From: an uncultured Collinsella sp. | GTDB taxonomy: Bacteria; Actinomycetota; Coriobacteriia; Coriobacteriales; Coriobacteriaceae | Length of the DNA stretch: 5,605 nucleotides | Direction: 5' to 3' | Assembly: GCA_902491415.1 (NCBI GenBank) | Contig: CABUHP010000125.1 | Location: forward strand, 1 to 5,605 | Shown: one piece after another, positions 1-5,541 of the stretch | How positions within the stretch are numbered: the stretch's first letter is position 1 | How the letters are laid out: each line of letters begins with the position of its first letter | Made by a program: the position numbers and the translations under genes | The notes under the pieces: model-generated | Database searches by the model: none | What the model saw: the letters and a program-made list of their open reading frames with translations, nothing else | What the model was told of the DNA's origin: nothing

Positions 1-988
1 GGTCCCCCGTGCCCGTCCCCGCCAATATATACAGTCGTTCCGAGACCTCGCGGAGCTGCAGATAATTGCGCGGCCAGCGGTAAGCATCGAGCGTCTTCGT
101 CGCCGCGGCAGACAGCGTGGGTGCTGCCGTCTCAAATGCATCAGCGAGATATTCCAAATAGCGCGCAACCTTCGTCGACGCGGCTCCCTGCTCGGCGATT
201 GCCGGCGCCACGCTCACCGCGCAGGCGAAGCGCTCGGTCACAAACGCGGCTTGATCACTTTCGCCGCCGCCCGGCATGTCATTCGCTGTCAGCACCACAT
301 GGCAGCGCGTCGCCAACGCGGTGTCGGTCATCGTGGAGACCAGCTCGCGGAGGCGCTGGGGGCCAACCGCGTTCCAGCCCTCAATGCAAAGGGTCAGCCC
401 CGTTTGGAACAACGGCGATTCGGCGCTTTTGAGCACATGGCGCCAACCGCGCTCGGTGAGCTCATCGAGCGCAACGGAAACAAAGGGCTGACCGGCAAAA
501 GGACCGTCCAGATAGAGGCGCCTGGCGATCTCGACCTGACCCGCTCCCAGCTCGCCCTCGAGCATAAGGGGCACACCGCGCGCGTAACTCTCTGCAACCG
601 GCGCAGCCACCGAGGCCGCCCCCTCAACGATGCCGTACGCGCTCGATTCGTAGCGGGCCTCAACTTCGTCGGCGTTGAGCCACTCGATACCCGCATGCGC
701 CGCGGCGCCGCGCACCTCGCGGACCATGACGACCCAAAGGCCCCCGCCCTCTTTGTCGGTGGGGCGAACGGTCAGGCTCAGGCGCGCACCCGCACGCCCC
801 ATAACCAGACGCGCGCCGTCTCCTATACGGTCGAGGCGCTCAGCGACAAAAGCCGCCACATCCCGCTCGTGCGCCGCGTCATTCATGGTCGAGATCGCGA
901 CGTCCCCACGCGCATCGATTGCCAATGCCGAGGCCCCGGCAGCAGCCAGGGCCTCGGTCAAGATGTTCAGCTTGGCATCGCTATCCAT
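1..988 (-). CDS. Degenerate sigma-54-activator-like AAA+ regulator, N-terminal 329 residues (3' end outside window)
   Basis: The frame is open from an ATG at 988 to the window edge, and AGGGGC lies just upstream as ribosome binding site. Residues ~15-95 (LAIDARGDV... LWVVMVREV) could be a PAS-like sensor, but this is weak. Residues ~115-320 follow the NtrC-type AAA+ order: GIVEGAASVAAPVAESYARG, then VPLMLEGELGAGQVEIARRL at the Walker A position, PFVSVALDEL, GLTLCIEGW at the Walker B position, CHVVLTAND as sensor I, and a C-terminal YRWPRNYLQLREVSERL resembling the family's WPGNVRELxNVxER. Key residues are lost: the Walker A lysine is glutamine, the Walker B acidic pair is altered, and no GAFTGA loop is seen. 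ATP hydrolysis and sigma-54 contact therefore look unlikely. A DNA-binding helix-turn-helix would be expected beyond the window. The gene follows yeiH on the same strand after a structured 266-bp gap. The family call is fairly secure; target and signal are unknown. Confidence 0.72.
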   Translation of the reverse strand, partial: MDSDAKLNILTEALAAAGASALAIDARGDVAISTMNDAAHERDVAAFVAERLDRIGDGARLVMGRAGARLSLTVRPTDKEGGGLWVVMVREVRGAAAHAGIEWLNADEVEARYESSAYGIVEGAASVAAPVAESYARGVPLMLEGELGAGQVEIARRLYLDGPFAGQPFVSVALDELTERGWRHVLKSAESPLFQTGLTLCIEGWNAVGPQRLRELVSTMTDTALATRCHVVLTANDMPGGGESDQAAFVTERFACAVSVAPAIAEQGAASTKVARYLEYLADAFETAAPTLSAAATKTLDAYRWPRNYLQLREVSERLYILAGTGTGD

Positions 989-1010
989 TATTTGCCCCTG
1001 TCCGCAGCGA

Positions 1011-1034
1011 CGTGCAACCGCCGACGGTCGCACG
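1011..1034 (-). other. Stem-loop in the leader of the AAA+ gene
   Basis: Arms CGTGCAACCG (1011-1020) and CGGTCGCACG (1025-1034) enclose the 4-nt spacer CCGA. Read as minus-strand RNA, all ten positions pair, one as G.U; read as plus-strand RNA there is an A-C mismatch. This asymmetry suggests an RNA structure in the 5' leader of the minus-strand gene starting at 988, with about 22 nt between hairpin and start codon. No U-run follows, so it is not an intrinsic terminator. The right arm also belongs to a second perfect palindrome, CGGTCG-CA-CGACCG (1025-1038), so a DNA operator is an alternative reading. Confidence 0.45.
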
Positions 1035-1038
1035 ACCG

Positions 1039-1076
1039 AGTGTTTCAAAATTGAACGATATTGCTCACCAAACACT
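1039..1076. promoter_or_regulatory. Operator-like inverted repeat and -10-like boxes upstream of the AAA+ gene
   Basis: AGTGTTT (1039-1045) and AAACACT (1070-1076) are perfect 7-bp arms around a relatively AT-rich 24-bp centre. On the minus strand, TATAGT (1074-1079) overlaps the right arm and TATACT (1102-1107) lies a little further upstream. Each matches the -10 consensus at 5 of 6 bases, but neither has a convincing -35 box at 16-18 bp. The likely reading is a promoter region for the gene starting at 988 with a possible repressor or activator site. The exact promoter is not resolved. Confidence 0.3.
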
Positions 1077-1113
1077 ATAGGGCAGAAAGCGCCGTCCTGC
1101 GAGTATAGGTGTT

Positions 1114-1139
1114 GCCCCGCATCGCCATCCTGGCGGGGC
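1114..1139. repeat. GC-rich inverted repeat in the yeiH/AAA+ gap
   Basis: GCCCCGC (1114-1120) and GCGGGGC (1133-1139) are perfect arms around 12 bp. An alternative inner stem, CGCCA-TCC-TGGCG (1123-1135), shares part of the right arm, so the two pairings exclude each other. The right end overlaps the larger stem at 1138-1202. Neither strand has a following U-run, so this is not a standard terminator. It may be part of a longer structured leader. Confidence 0.4.
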
Positions 1140-1202
1140 GATAAGAGCTCTTCGGGACTTATAAACCTGCGGACAAGCCATACCCGCAAGAGCTCCTATC
1201 GC
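1138..1202 (-). other. Long stem-loop between yeiH and the AAA+ gene
   Basis: Arms 1138-1150 (GCGATAAGAGCTC) and 1190-1202 (GAGCTCCTATCGC) match at 12 of 13 positions. In minus-strand RNA the odd position becomes a G.U pair, giving a continuous 13-bp stem. It then extends inward through a one-base bulge by pairing UUGCGGG with CCCGAA (six pairs). Competing partners exist: CCTGCGG (1166-1172) with CCGCAGG (1207-1213), and CAAGCC (1174-1179) with GGCTTG (1212-1217). The element begins about 53 nt after the yeiH stop. No U-tract follows, so it is not a clear intrinsic terminator. It could be an mRNA-stabilising 3' structure, an attenuator-like leader, or a palindromic repeat. I do not recognise a known riboswitch. 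Confidence 0.45.
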
Positions 1203-1254
1203 TCCACCGCAGGCTTGCGCTCACCAGCACGCAGCACGCAAACAAGCTACTTCT

Positions 1255-2289
1255 CTACCAGATTCCCAGTACGTGTTGCATTCCCAAACTCATGCACGCA
1301 ATGCCAATCCAGCAGCAAAAGCCCAATGCGATGGGCTTGCCGCCCTTTTTGACCAGCTCGACGATATCGGTATTAAAACCAATAGCCGCCATGGCCATCA
1401 CAATAAAGAACTTCGACAGCTCCTTGATGGGCGCCGTAATGGATGCAGGAAGCTGAAGCACCGTAGTGATCACACTCGCCAGCACAAAGAACAGCACGAA
1501 CATGGGAAACGCGCGTTTAAGCGAGAACGTGCTCTTAGCGTCGCCGCCGGCCTTGCGGGCCAGATGCATCTGCCAGCATGCGAGGACCAACGTGATGGGA
1601 ATAATGGCCAGCGTCCTGGTGAGCTTGACCACCGTGGCGCTCTCGAGCACATTGGCGCCGGGATGCATGCTGTCCCAGGCGCTCGCCGCAGCCGTTACCG
1701 ACGAGGTGTCGTTGATGGCGGTACCGGCAAACAGGCCAAAGCCCTCATTGGTCAGCCCGAGCATGCCGCCGAGCGTCGGAAACACGAGCGCCGCGATAAC
1801 GTTAAACAGGAAGATGACCGAAATAGCCTGGGCAATCTCGCGATCGTCGGCATCGATGACAGGTGCGGTCGCGGCGATGGCAGAACCGCCGCAAATCGAC
1901 GAACCCACGCCCACAAGCGTCGCGATCTTACCCGGCACGTTCATAACGTGGCAGAGCACAAAGGCGATGACAAGCGAGGTCGAGATTGTCGCCACGATAA
2001 TCGGCAGCGACTGGGCGCCCTTGGACAGAATCTGGGAGAGGTTCATGCCAAAGCCAAGCAGGATAACCGCGTACTGCAAGACTTTTTTGGACGTATAGGT
2101 GACGCCAGCGGCGAGCTGTTCGCGACGATTCTTGGGAAAGACGAGCGCCAGGACCATGCCAAAGAGGATGGCAAATACCGGACCGCCGACCACCTCAATT
2201 TGTTTGCCGAGCAACGTCGCGGGAATGGCGATGATTAGGCAGAACAAGACGCCTTTCCAGCGCTCGCGTACGATATTTGCCAGTTGCAT
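1255..2289 (-). CDS. yeiH: YeiH/UPF0324 family membrane protein (putative sulfate exporter family)
   Basis: A complete 344-residue integral membrane protein, close to the usual family length. The start ATG at 2289 is preceded by AAGGAG at good spacing. Hydrophobic segments lie at about 12-28, 33-51, 69-87, 94-116, 123-145, 154-171, 183-200, 225-241, 261-280, 291-306 and 318-335, so roughly ten or eleven helices. Family signatures are clear: GVGSSICGGSAIAATAPVI around 127-145, AINDTSSVTAAASAW around 191-205, KLTRT at 222-226, and MAAIGFNTDI near 300-309. The family is annotated as putative sulfate exporter on limited evidence, so the substrate here is not established. In Escherichia coli the homologue neighbours the LysR-type regulator YeiE; here the divergent neighbour is instead a FadR-type GntR regulator, which suggests control by a small organic acid or related metabolite. 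The gene ends in TAG and is followed by the structured gap before the AAA+ gene. Confidence 0.92.
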   Translation of the reverse strand: MQLANIVRERWKGVLFCLIIAIPATLLGKQIEVVGGPVFAILFGMVLALVFPKNRREQLAAGVTYTSKKVLQYAVILLGFGMNLSQILSKGAQSLPIIVATISTSLVIAFVLCHVMNVPGKIATLVGVGSSICGGSAIAATAPVIDADDREIAQAISVIFLFNVIAALVFPTLGGMLGLTNEGFGLFAGTAINDTSSVTAAASAWDSMHPGANVLESATVVKLTRTLAIIPITLVLACWQMHLARKAGGDAKSTFSLKRAFPMFVLFFVLASVITTVLQLPASITAPIKELSKFFIVMAMAAIGFNTDIVELVKKGGKPIALGFCCWIGIACMSLGMQHVLGIW

Positions 2290-2452
2290 ATGGGACTCCT
2301 TCTTTCTATTTCACGTTTGCGACGGCTTATGATACGGCAACATTGAGCGCAGCCTTGCGCAAACACAGACTAAGATGCCGCAATAGTTCTCAGGCAACAG
2401 CCGAATTGCCCACCGCGGAGAGCTGATTCGCGGCATAATTAACAACTGACAT
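2290..2452. promoter_or_regulatory. Divergent control region between yeiH and the gntR-family gene
   Basis: This 163-bp gap separates two outward-facing genes. A strong ribosome binding site for yeiH (AAGGAG, minus strand) sits just left of its ATG. Palindromes that could be operators are TTGCGCAA (2355-2362) and a nearly concentric pair, CGAAT (2402-2406) with ATTCG (2426-2430), around CCGCGG (2413-2418). I see no canonical -35/-10 pair for yeiH. The FadR-type protein encoded to the right is the natural candidate to bind here. Which palindrome it would use is not determined by the sequence. Confidence 0.45.
2434..2439 (+). promoter_or_regulatory. -10-like box of the gntR-family gene
   Basis: CATAAT matches the -10 consensus at 5 of 6 positions. 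It sits 13 bp before the first in-frame ATG (2453), and no good -35 box is found at 16-18 bp. If used, transcription would start near 2446 and leave almost no leader before that ATG. That implies leaderless translation or use of a downstream start. Confidence 0.28.
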
Positions 2453-3184
2453 ATGAGTTTGATAGAACAGTTGCGAGGCGCTATGGAAGAATCGATGCAC
2501 GTCGGCGAGCAGGAAACGAGCCTACAGGACCAGTCCTACCACACCATTCGACGCAAAATCGTCTACCTGGATTACAAGCCGGGCGAAAAGCTGGGCGTCA
2601 AGCAACTTTGCGACGACCTAGATATGGGGCGCACCCCTGTGCGCGAGGCTTTGGTTCGTTTGGCGCAGGAAGGCCTGGTGCGCACCGTGCCCCAGAGCGG
2701 TACCTACGTCTCGCCCATCAACCTCACCCTTGCCGAGAGTGCCTGTTACATCCGCGAGCATCTGGAAAAGCAGGTGATCGTGGAGTGCTGCGCGCGCGCC
2801 ACGTCGGCTGGCATCGAGCAGCTCGACCGCGCCATCGTGCTGCAGGAAAAGGCCATGGCCGAAGAGGATCGCATCGGCTTCTTTTTGAGCGACAACCTCA
2901 TGCATCACATGATTTTTAGCATCGCATGTCGCAGCACCGTGTGGTCGTGGCTCGAAGAGACCAATGCCGACCTGGAGCGCTTCCGCTGGCTGCGCGCCGC
3001 CACGCAGGTTCTCGACAATCAGGACATCGTGAACGAGCACAAGCAGATTCGCCGCGCTATAGCCGGTCGCGACCCCATCGAAGCGAGCTTTTTGGTCAGC
3101 AAGCACCTGCACATGATGTTCCGCAACCAAACCGAGGTTCTGGACCAGTTCCCCGAGTACTTCGAGACCAGCAAGCTCCGCTAA
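2453..3184 (+). CDS. GntR-family transcriptional regulator, FadR subfamily (FCD domain)
   Basis: A 243-residue protein with the usual two-part architecture. The winged helix-turn-helix spans about residues 24-90, with the recognition region GRTPVREALVRLAQEGLVRT and the wing VPQSGTYVSPI. The all-helical FCD ligand domain spans about 95-225. Candidate FCD metal ligands are His151 (in DNLMHH), His196 (in VNEHKQIRRAI) and His218 (in SKHLH), with spacing typical of the family. Such proteins are usually repressors released by a carboxylic acid or similar ligand. The gene diverges from yeiH, so regulation of yeiH and of itself is a reasonable inference. The start is uncertain: the ATG at 2453 has no evident ribosome binding site, whereas in-frame ATGs at 2483 (after GAGG) and 2495 (after GGAAG) do and would keep both domains intact. 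It converges on glmS. Confidence 0.9.
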   Translation: MSLIEQLRGAMEESMHVGEQETSLQDQSYHTIRRKIVYLDYKPGEKLGVKQLCDDLDMGRTPVREALVRLAQEGLVRTVPQSGTYVSPINLTLAESACYIREHLEKQVIVECCARATSAGIEQLDRAIVLQEKAMAEEDRIGFFLSDNLMHHMIFSIACRSTVWSWLEETNADLERFRWLRAATQVLDNQDIVNEHKQIRRAIAGRDPIEASFLVSKHLHMMFRNQTEVLDQFPEYFETSKLR

Positions 3185-3191
3185 CCTGCCA

Positions 3192-3230
3192 AAACCACCA
3201 CAAAGGGAACAGGCACCTTTGTAGTGGTTT
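3192..3230. repeat. Extragenic palindrome, family A copy 1 (ACAGGCACC core)
   Basis: Arms AAACCACCACAAAGG (3192-3206) and CCTTTGTAGTGGTTT (3216-3230) pair at 14 of 15 positions around GGAACAGGC. The element is eight bases after the stop of the gntR-family gene and just beyond the glmS terminator. Two further copies lie at 5305-5355 and 5542-5576. It differs from the others by an A in the loop (GGAACAGG against GGGACAGG) and one arm mismatch. It might help end transcripts of the regulator gene, but there is no proper U-tract. Confidence 0.85.
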
Positions 3231-3238
3231 CTCCACAC

Positions 3239-3279
3239 AAAAAGGCCCGGCTCCGTCTGATGACGCGGAGTCGGGCCTT
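3239..3279 (-). terminator. Intrinsic terminator of glmS
   Basis: Arms 3242-3255 (AAGGCCCGGCTCCG) and 3266-3279 (CGGAGTCGGGCCTT) form a 14-bp stem with one imperfect position around a 10-nt loop. In the minus direction the stem runs into five Us (positions 3243 to 3239), the classic rho-independent layout, about 24 bp after the glmS stop. Read on the plus strand the stem is complete with one G.U pair but lacks a U-tract, so efficient termination of the convergent regulator gene is less certain. Confidence 0.88.
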
Positions 3280-3303
3280 AATCGTAAGGATGACGGAACT
3301 CGA

Positions 3304-5151
3304 TTATTCGACAGTAACGCTTTTCGCCAGGTTACGGGGCTGATCGACGTCGCAACCTCGCAGAATGGCAACCTCGCGGGCGAGCAGCTGCAGCGGGACG
3401 CTCGCGGTGATGGGACTGAACACGTCGCGGACGGCCGGCACGCGAATGATGCAGTCGGCAATCTTGTTGATCTCCTCGTCGCCCTCTGTGGCAACGACGA
3501 TGACCTTGGCACCGCGCGCCTTGCACTCCATAAGGTTCGACACGGTCTTGTCGTAGGTGGCGCTCTTGGTGGCCACGGCGATGACGGGGAAGCCCGGATC
3601 GATCAGCGCGATGGGGCCATGCTTCATCTCGCCGGCAGCATACGCCTCGGCGTGCAGGTAGCTGACCTCCTTGAGCTTGAGTGCGCCCTCGTAGGAGATG
3701 GCAGCGCCCATACCGCGTCCCACGAACAGCGCCGACTGCGCGTCCTTGCATAGCAGGGCGGCCTCGTGCACGGCCTCGGTCTGCGTGTCCAAAATCCACT
3801 GGATCTGCTCGGCCGTATCGGAAAGCTCGCGGAACATCATGCGCGCTTGCTTGGTGGTCAGACGGTACTTGACCTGCGCCAGCAGCAGAGCCAGCAGCGT
3901 GAGGCTCACAACCTGGCCGATGAAGCTCTTGGTCGAGGCGACCGCGATCTCCTTGTTGGCCTTGGTATAGATGACGCCGTCGCTCTCGCGCGCCACGGGG
4001 CTGCCCACCACGTTGGTGATGCCAAAGACCTTGGCACCCTTGATGCGCGCATCGCGAATGGCGGCAAGGGTATCGGCCGTCTCGCCCGACTGGGACACGG
4101 CAACGACGAGCGTCGTCGGCGTGATGATGGGGTTGCGATAGCGGAACTCACTGGCAGCCTCAACCTCGGTGGGAATGCGAGCCCAGCCCTCAATAAGGTT
4201 CTTTGCGATGAGGCCGGCGTGATAGCTGGTGCCGCAGGCGATCACGTAGACACGGTCGATGTCGTTGAGCTCCTCGAGGGACAGGCCCAGCTCATCGATG
4301 TCGAGCTCGCCGGCAGGCGTCATACGGCCAACCAGGGTATCGCGCACGACGCGCGGCTGCTCGTGGATCTCCTTGAGCATAAAGTCGGGGTAGCCGCCCT
4401 TTTCGGCCATGTCCAGATCCCAATCGATGTGAGTGACCTTGGGCTCGATGACATTGCCGGCCTCGTCGGTGTACTCGACGCCCGCAGGCGTAAGCTTGGC
4501 AAACTGACCGTCCTCGAGCACCACGACATCGCGGGTGGCGTCGATGAGCGCGATGACGTCGGAGGCAACGTAGGAGCCGGTCTCGCCCACGCCGACCACA
4601 ATCGGGGAGTCCTTGCGAGCAACGGCGATTACGCCAGGCTCGTCGGCGCACACGGCGGCCAGGCCGTAGGCGCCTACCACGTGGGTGCAGGCCTCGCGTA
4701 CAGAGGCCATCAGGTCGTGCGTCTCGGCATAGGCTTCTTCGATCAGATGAGCAAAGACCTCCGTATCGGTCTCGCTCTTAAAGTGATGGCCGCGGCCCTC
4801 CAGCTCCTCGCGCAGTTCGGCGAAGTTCTCGATAATGCCGTTGTGGACGATGGCGATGCGACCGTCGCAGCTGGTGTGGGGATGAGCGTTAACGACGGAA
4901 GGCTTGCCGTGGGTGGCCCAACGGGTGTGACCGATGCCGCAAGTTGCGTCGCTATCGATATTGGAAAGCTCGCTCTCCAGACCCGCAACCTTACCCACGC
5001 GGCGGATAACGTCGAGGTGTGCCGCGGCGCCCTCGCCCACCTCGAGCGCGACGCCCGAGGAGTCATAGCCGCGATACTCCATGCGCTTAAGGCCTGTGAC
5101 CAGGATGTTCTTTGCAATATCAGAGCCGGTGTAGCCAACAATTCCGCACAT
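3304..5151 (-). CDS. glmS: Glutamine--fructose-6-phosphate aminotransferase (isomerizing)
   Basis: A complete 615-residue cytosolic enzyme (609 in Escherichia coli). It converts fructose-6-phosphate and glutamine to glucosamine-6-phosphate and glutamate, the first committed step to UDP-GlcNAc for the cell wall. The start is set at 5151 because Met-Cys-Gly-Ile-Val-Gly puts the nucleophile Cys2 at the processed N-terminus; AAGGG lies upstream. An in-frame ATG at 5235 would add 28 residues and bury that cysteine. The glutaminase domain (about 2-240) has GHTRWATHGKPS near 74-85, HNGIIENFAELR near 103-114 and SETDTEV at 126-132. Two SIS domains follow: SQSGETADT near 353-361 and STKSF near 406-410, then GRGMGAAISYEGALKLKE near 478-495 and EMKHGPIALID near 508-518. 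Glu495, His511 and Lys610 (in PRNLAKSVTVE) align with the Escherichia coli isomerase residues Glu488, His504 and Lys603. Nothing looks damaged. Confidence 0.98.
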   Translation of the reverse strand: MCGIVGYTGSDIAKNILVTGLKRMEYRGYDSSGVALEVGEGAAAHLDVIRRVGKVAGLESELSNIDSDATCGIGHTRWATHGKPSVVNAHPHTSCDGRIAIVHNGIIENFAELREELEGRGHHFKSETDTEVFAHLIEEAYAETHDLMASVREACTHVVGAYGLAAVCADEPGVIAVARKDSPIVVGVGETGSYVASDVIALIDATRDVVVLEDGQFAKLTPAGVEYTDEAGNVIEPKVTHIDWDLDMAEKGGYPDFMLKEIHEQPRVVRDTLVGRMTPAGELDIDELGLSLEELNDIDRVYVIACGTSYHAGLIAKNLIEGWARIPTEVEAASEFRYRNPIITPTTLVVAVSQSGETADTLAAIRDARIKGAKVFGITNVVGSPVARESDGVIYTKANKEIAVASTKSFIGQVVSLTLLALLLAQVKYRLTTKQARMMFRELSDTAEQIQWILDTQTEAVHEAALLCKDAQSALFVGRGMGAAISYEGALKLKEVSYLHAEAYAAGEMKHGPIALIDPGFPVIAVATKSATYDKTVSNLMECKARGAKVIVVATEGDEEINKIADCIIRVPAVRDVFSPITASVPLQLLAREVAILRGCDVDQPRNLAKSVTVE

Positions 5152-5220
5152 AGGATAAATCCCTTCGTCCGCGTGACTGCAAAACGTCCACGCACATGGG
5201 CGCTGAGACGCATAACGTTC

Positions 5221-5283
5221 GAGTATTGTACTCACGCAAACGCAAGCTGATATACCAGAAGTGGTACCTCAACTTGGATACCA
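5221..5283 (-). promoter_or_regulatory. Probable glmS promoter region with clustered palindromes
   Basis: On the minus strand TACAAT (5225-5230) is a good -10-like box about 75 bp before the glmS start, but no good -35 box lies at 16-18 bp. It sits inside the palindrome GAGTATTGTACTC (5221-5233). A second palindrome, TACCAGAAGTGGTA (5253-5266), is followed by another TACCA at 5279-5283, so TACCA/TGGTA half-sites occur three times in 31 bp. This looks like an operator array, but the binding protein is unknown. I see no recognisable glmS ribozyme in the leader. Confidence 0.35.
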
Positions 5284-5304
5284 CTCGATACACACACGTC
5301 CAGC

Positions 5305-5355
5305 CGGTCCAAACCACCACAATGGGGACAGGCACCTTTGTGGTGGTTTGGACCG
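5305..5355. repeat. Extragenic palindrome, family A copy 2
   Basis: This is the most perfect copy. Arms of 18 bp (5305-5322 and 5338-5355, beginning CGGTCCAAACCACCAC) pair without mismatch around TGGGGACAGGCACCT. It has the same orientation as the copy at 3192-3230 and opposite loop orientation to the one at 5542-5576. The outer CGGTCC/GGACCG extension is specific to this copy. The GGGGACAGGCACC core resembles REP-type palindromes that, in other bacteria, accompany TnpA-REP (RAYT) transposases. That parallel is from memory and no transposase is present here. Confidence 0.88.
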
Positions 5356-5381
5356 AGGCGGCGCTCTGTCCCGGCGAAAGA

Positions 5382-5436
5382 TCTCGATCTGTAACATCTG
5401 GGGCTCCGGAAGCCGGCTTAGTGTTACAGATCGAGA
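5382..5436. repeat. Extragenic hairpin, family B copy 1 (TCTCGATCTGTAACA arms)
   Basis: Perfect 15-bp arms TCTCGATCTGTAACA (5382-5396) and TGTTACAGATCGAGA (5422-5436) enclose exactly 25 nt. The loop contains a short inner stem, GGCT (5402-5405) with AGCC (5411-5414), and the palindrome GCCGGC. Neither end has a U-tract. Read in frame, the arms give the peptide strings SICN and VTDRD. These are by-products of the repeat and not evidence of a protein. Confidence 0.9.
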
Positions 5437-5460
5437 CATTACGGTTCGGCCCCTGCACTA

Positions 5461-5519
5461 TGTCTCGATCTGTAACAGGAAGAGCCGGTTTTGCCGCCCA
5501 GATGTTACAGATCGAGACA
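5461..5519. repeat. Extragenic hairpin, family B copy 2 (inverted relative to copy 1)
   Basis: Perfect 17-bp arms TGTCTCGATCTGTAACA (5461-5477) and TGTTACAGATCGAGACA (5503-5519) again enclose exactly 25 nt. The reverse complement of this loop begins TCTGGG and carries CCGGCT, as the loop of the copy at 5382-5436 does in the plus direction. The two hairpins are therefore homologous but point in opposite directions, as REP elements do in a BIME. A 24-bp spacer (5437-5460) separates them. Confidence 0.9.
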
Positions 5520-5541
5520 ATTGAAGGTCCGAGCAGCTCAA

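Noticed and set aside
251..1054. Plus-strand open frame of 267 codons
   Set aside because: It is antisense to the AAA+ gene, whose minus-strand reading has a coherent family pattern, a ribosome binding site and an open frame to the edge.
1273..2238. Plus-strand open frame of 321 codons, rich in His, Arg and Gly
   Set aside because: It is antisense to the yeiH-family gene and shows low-complexity composition with no recognisable domain.
5152..5235. 28-residue N-terminal extension of GlmS from an upstream ATG
   Set aside because: It would place residues before the catalytic cysteine, which must be N-terminal after methionine removal.
3766..5250. Plus-strand open frame of 494 codons
   Set aside because: It lies antisense to glmS, whose motifs are unmistakable. 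Long antisense frames are common opposite GC-rich genes.
5152..5300. glmS ribozyme in the leader
   Set aside because: I found no recognisable ribozyme core, and the element is known mainly from Firmicutes.
5305..5355. Intrinsic terminator for a gene to the right
   Set aside because: The stem is strong but neither strand has a U-run after it.
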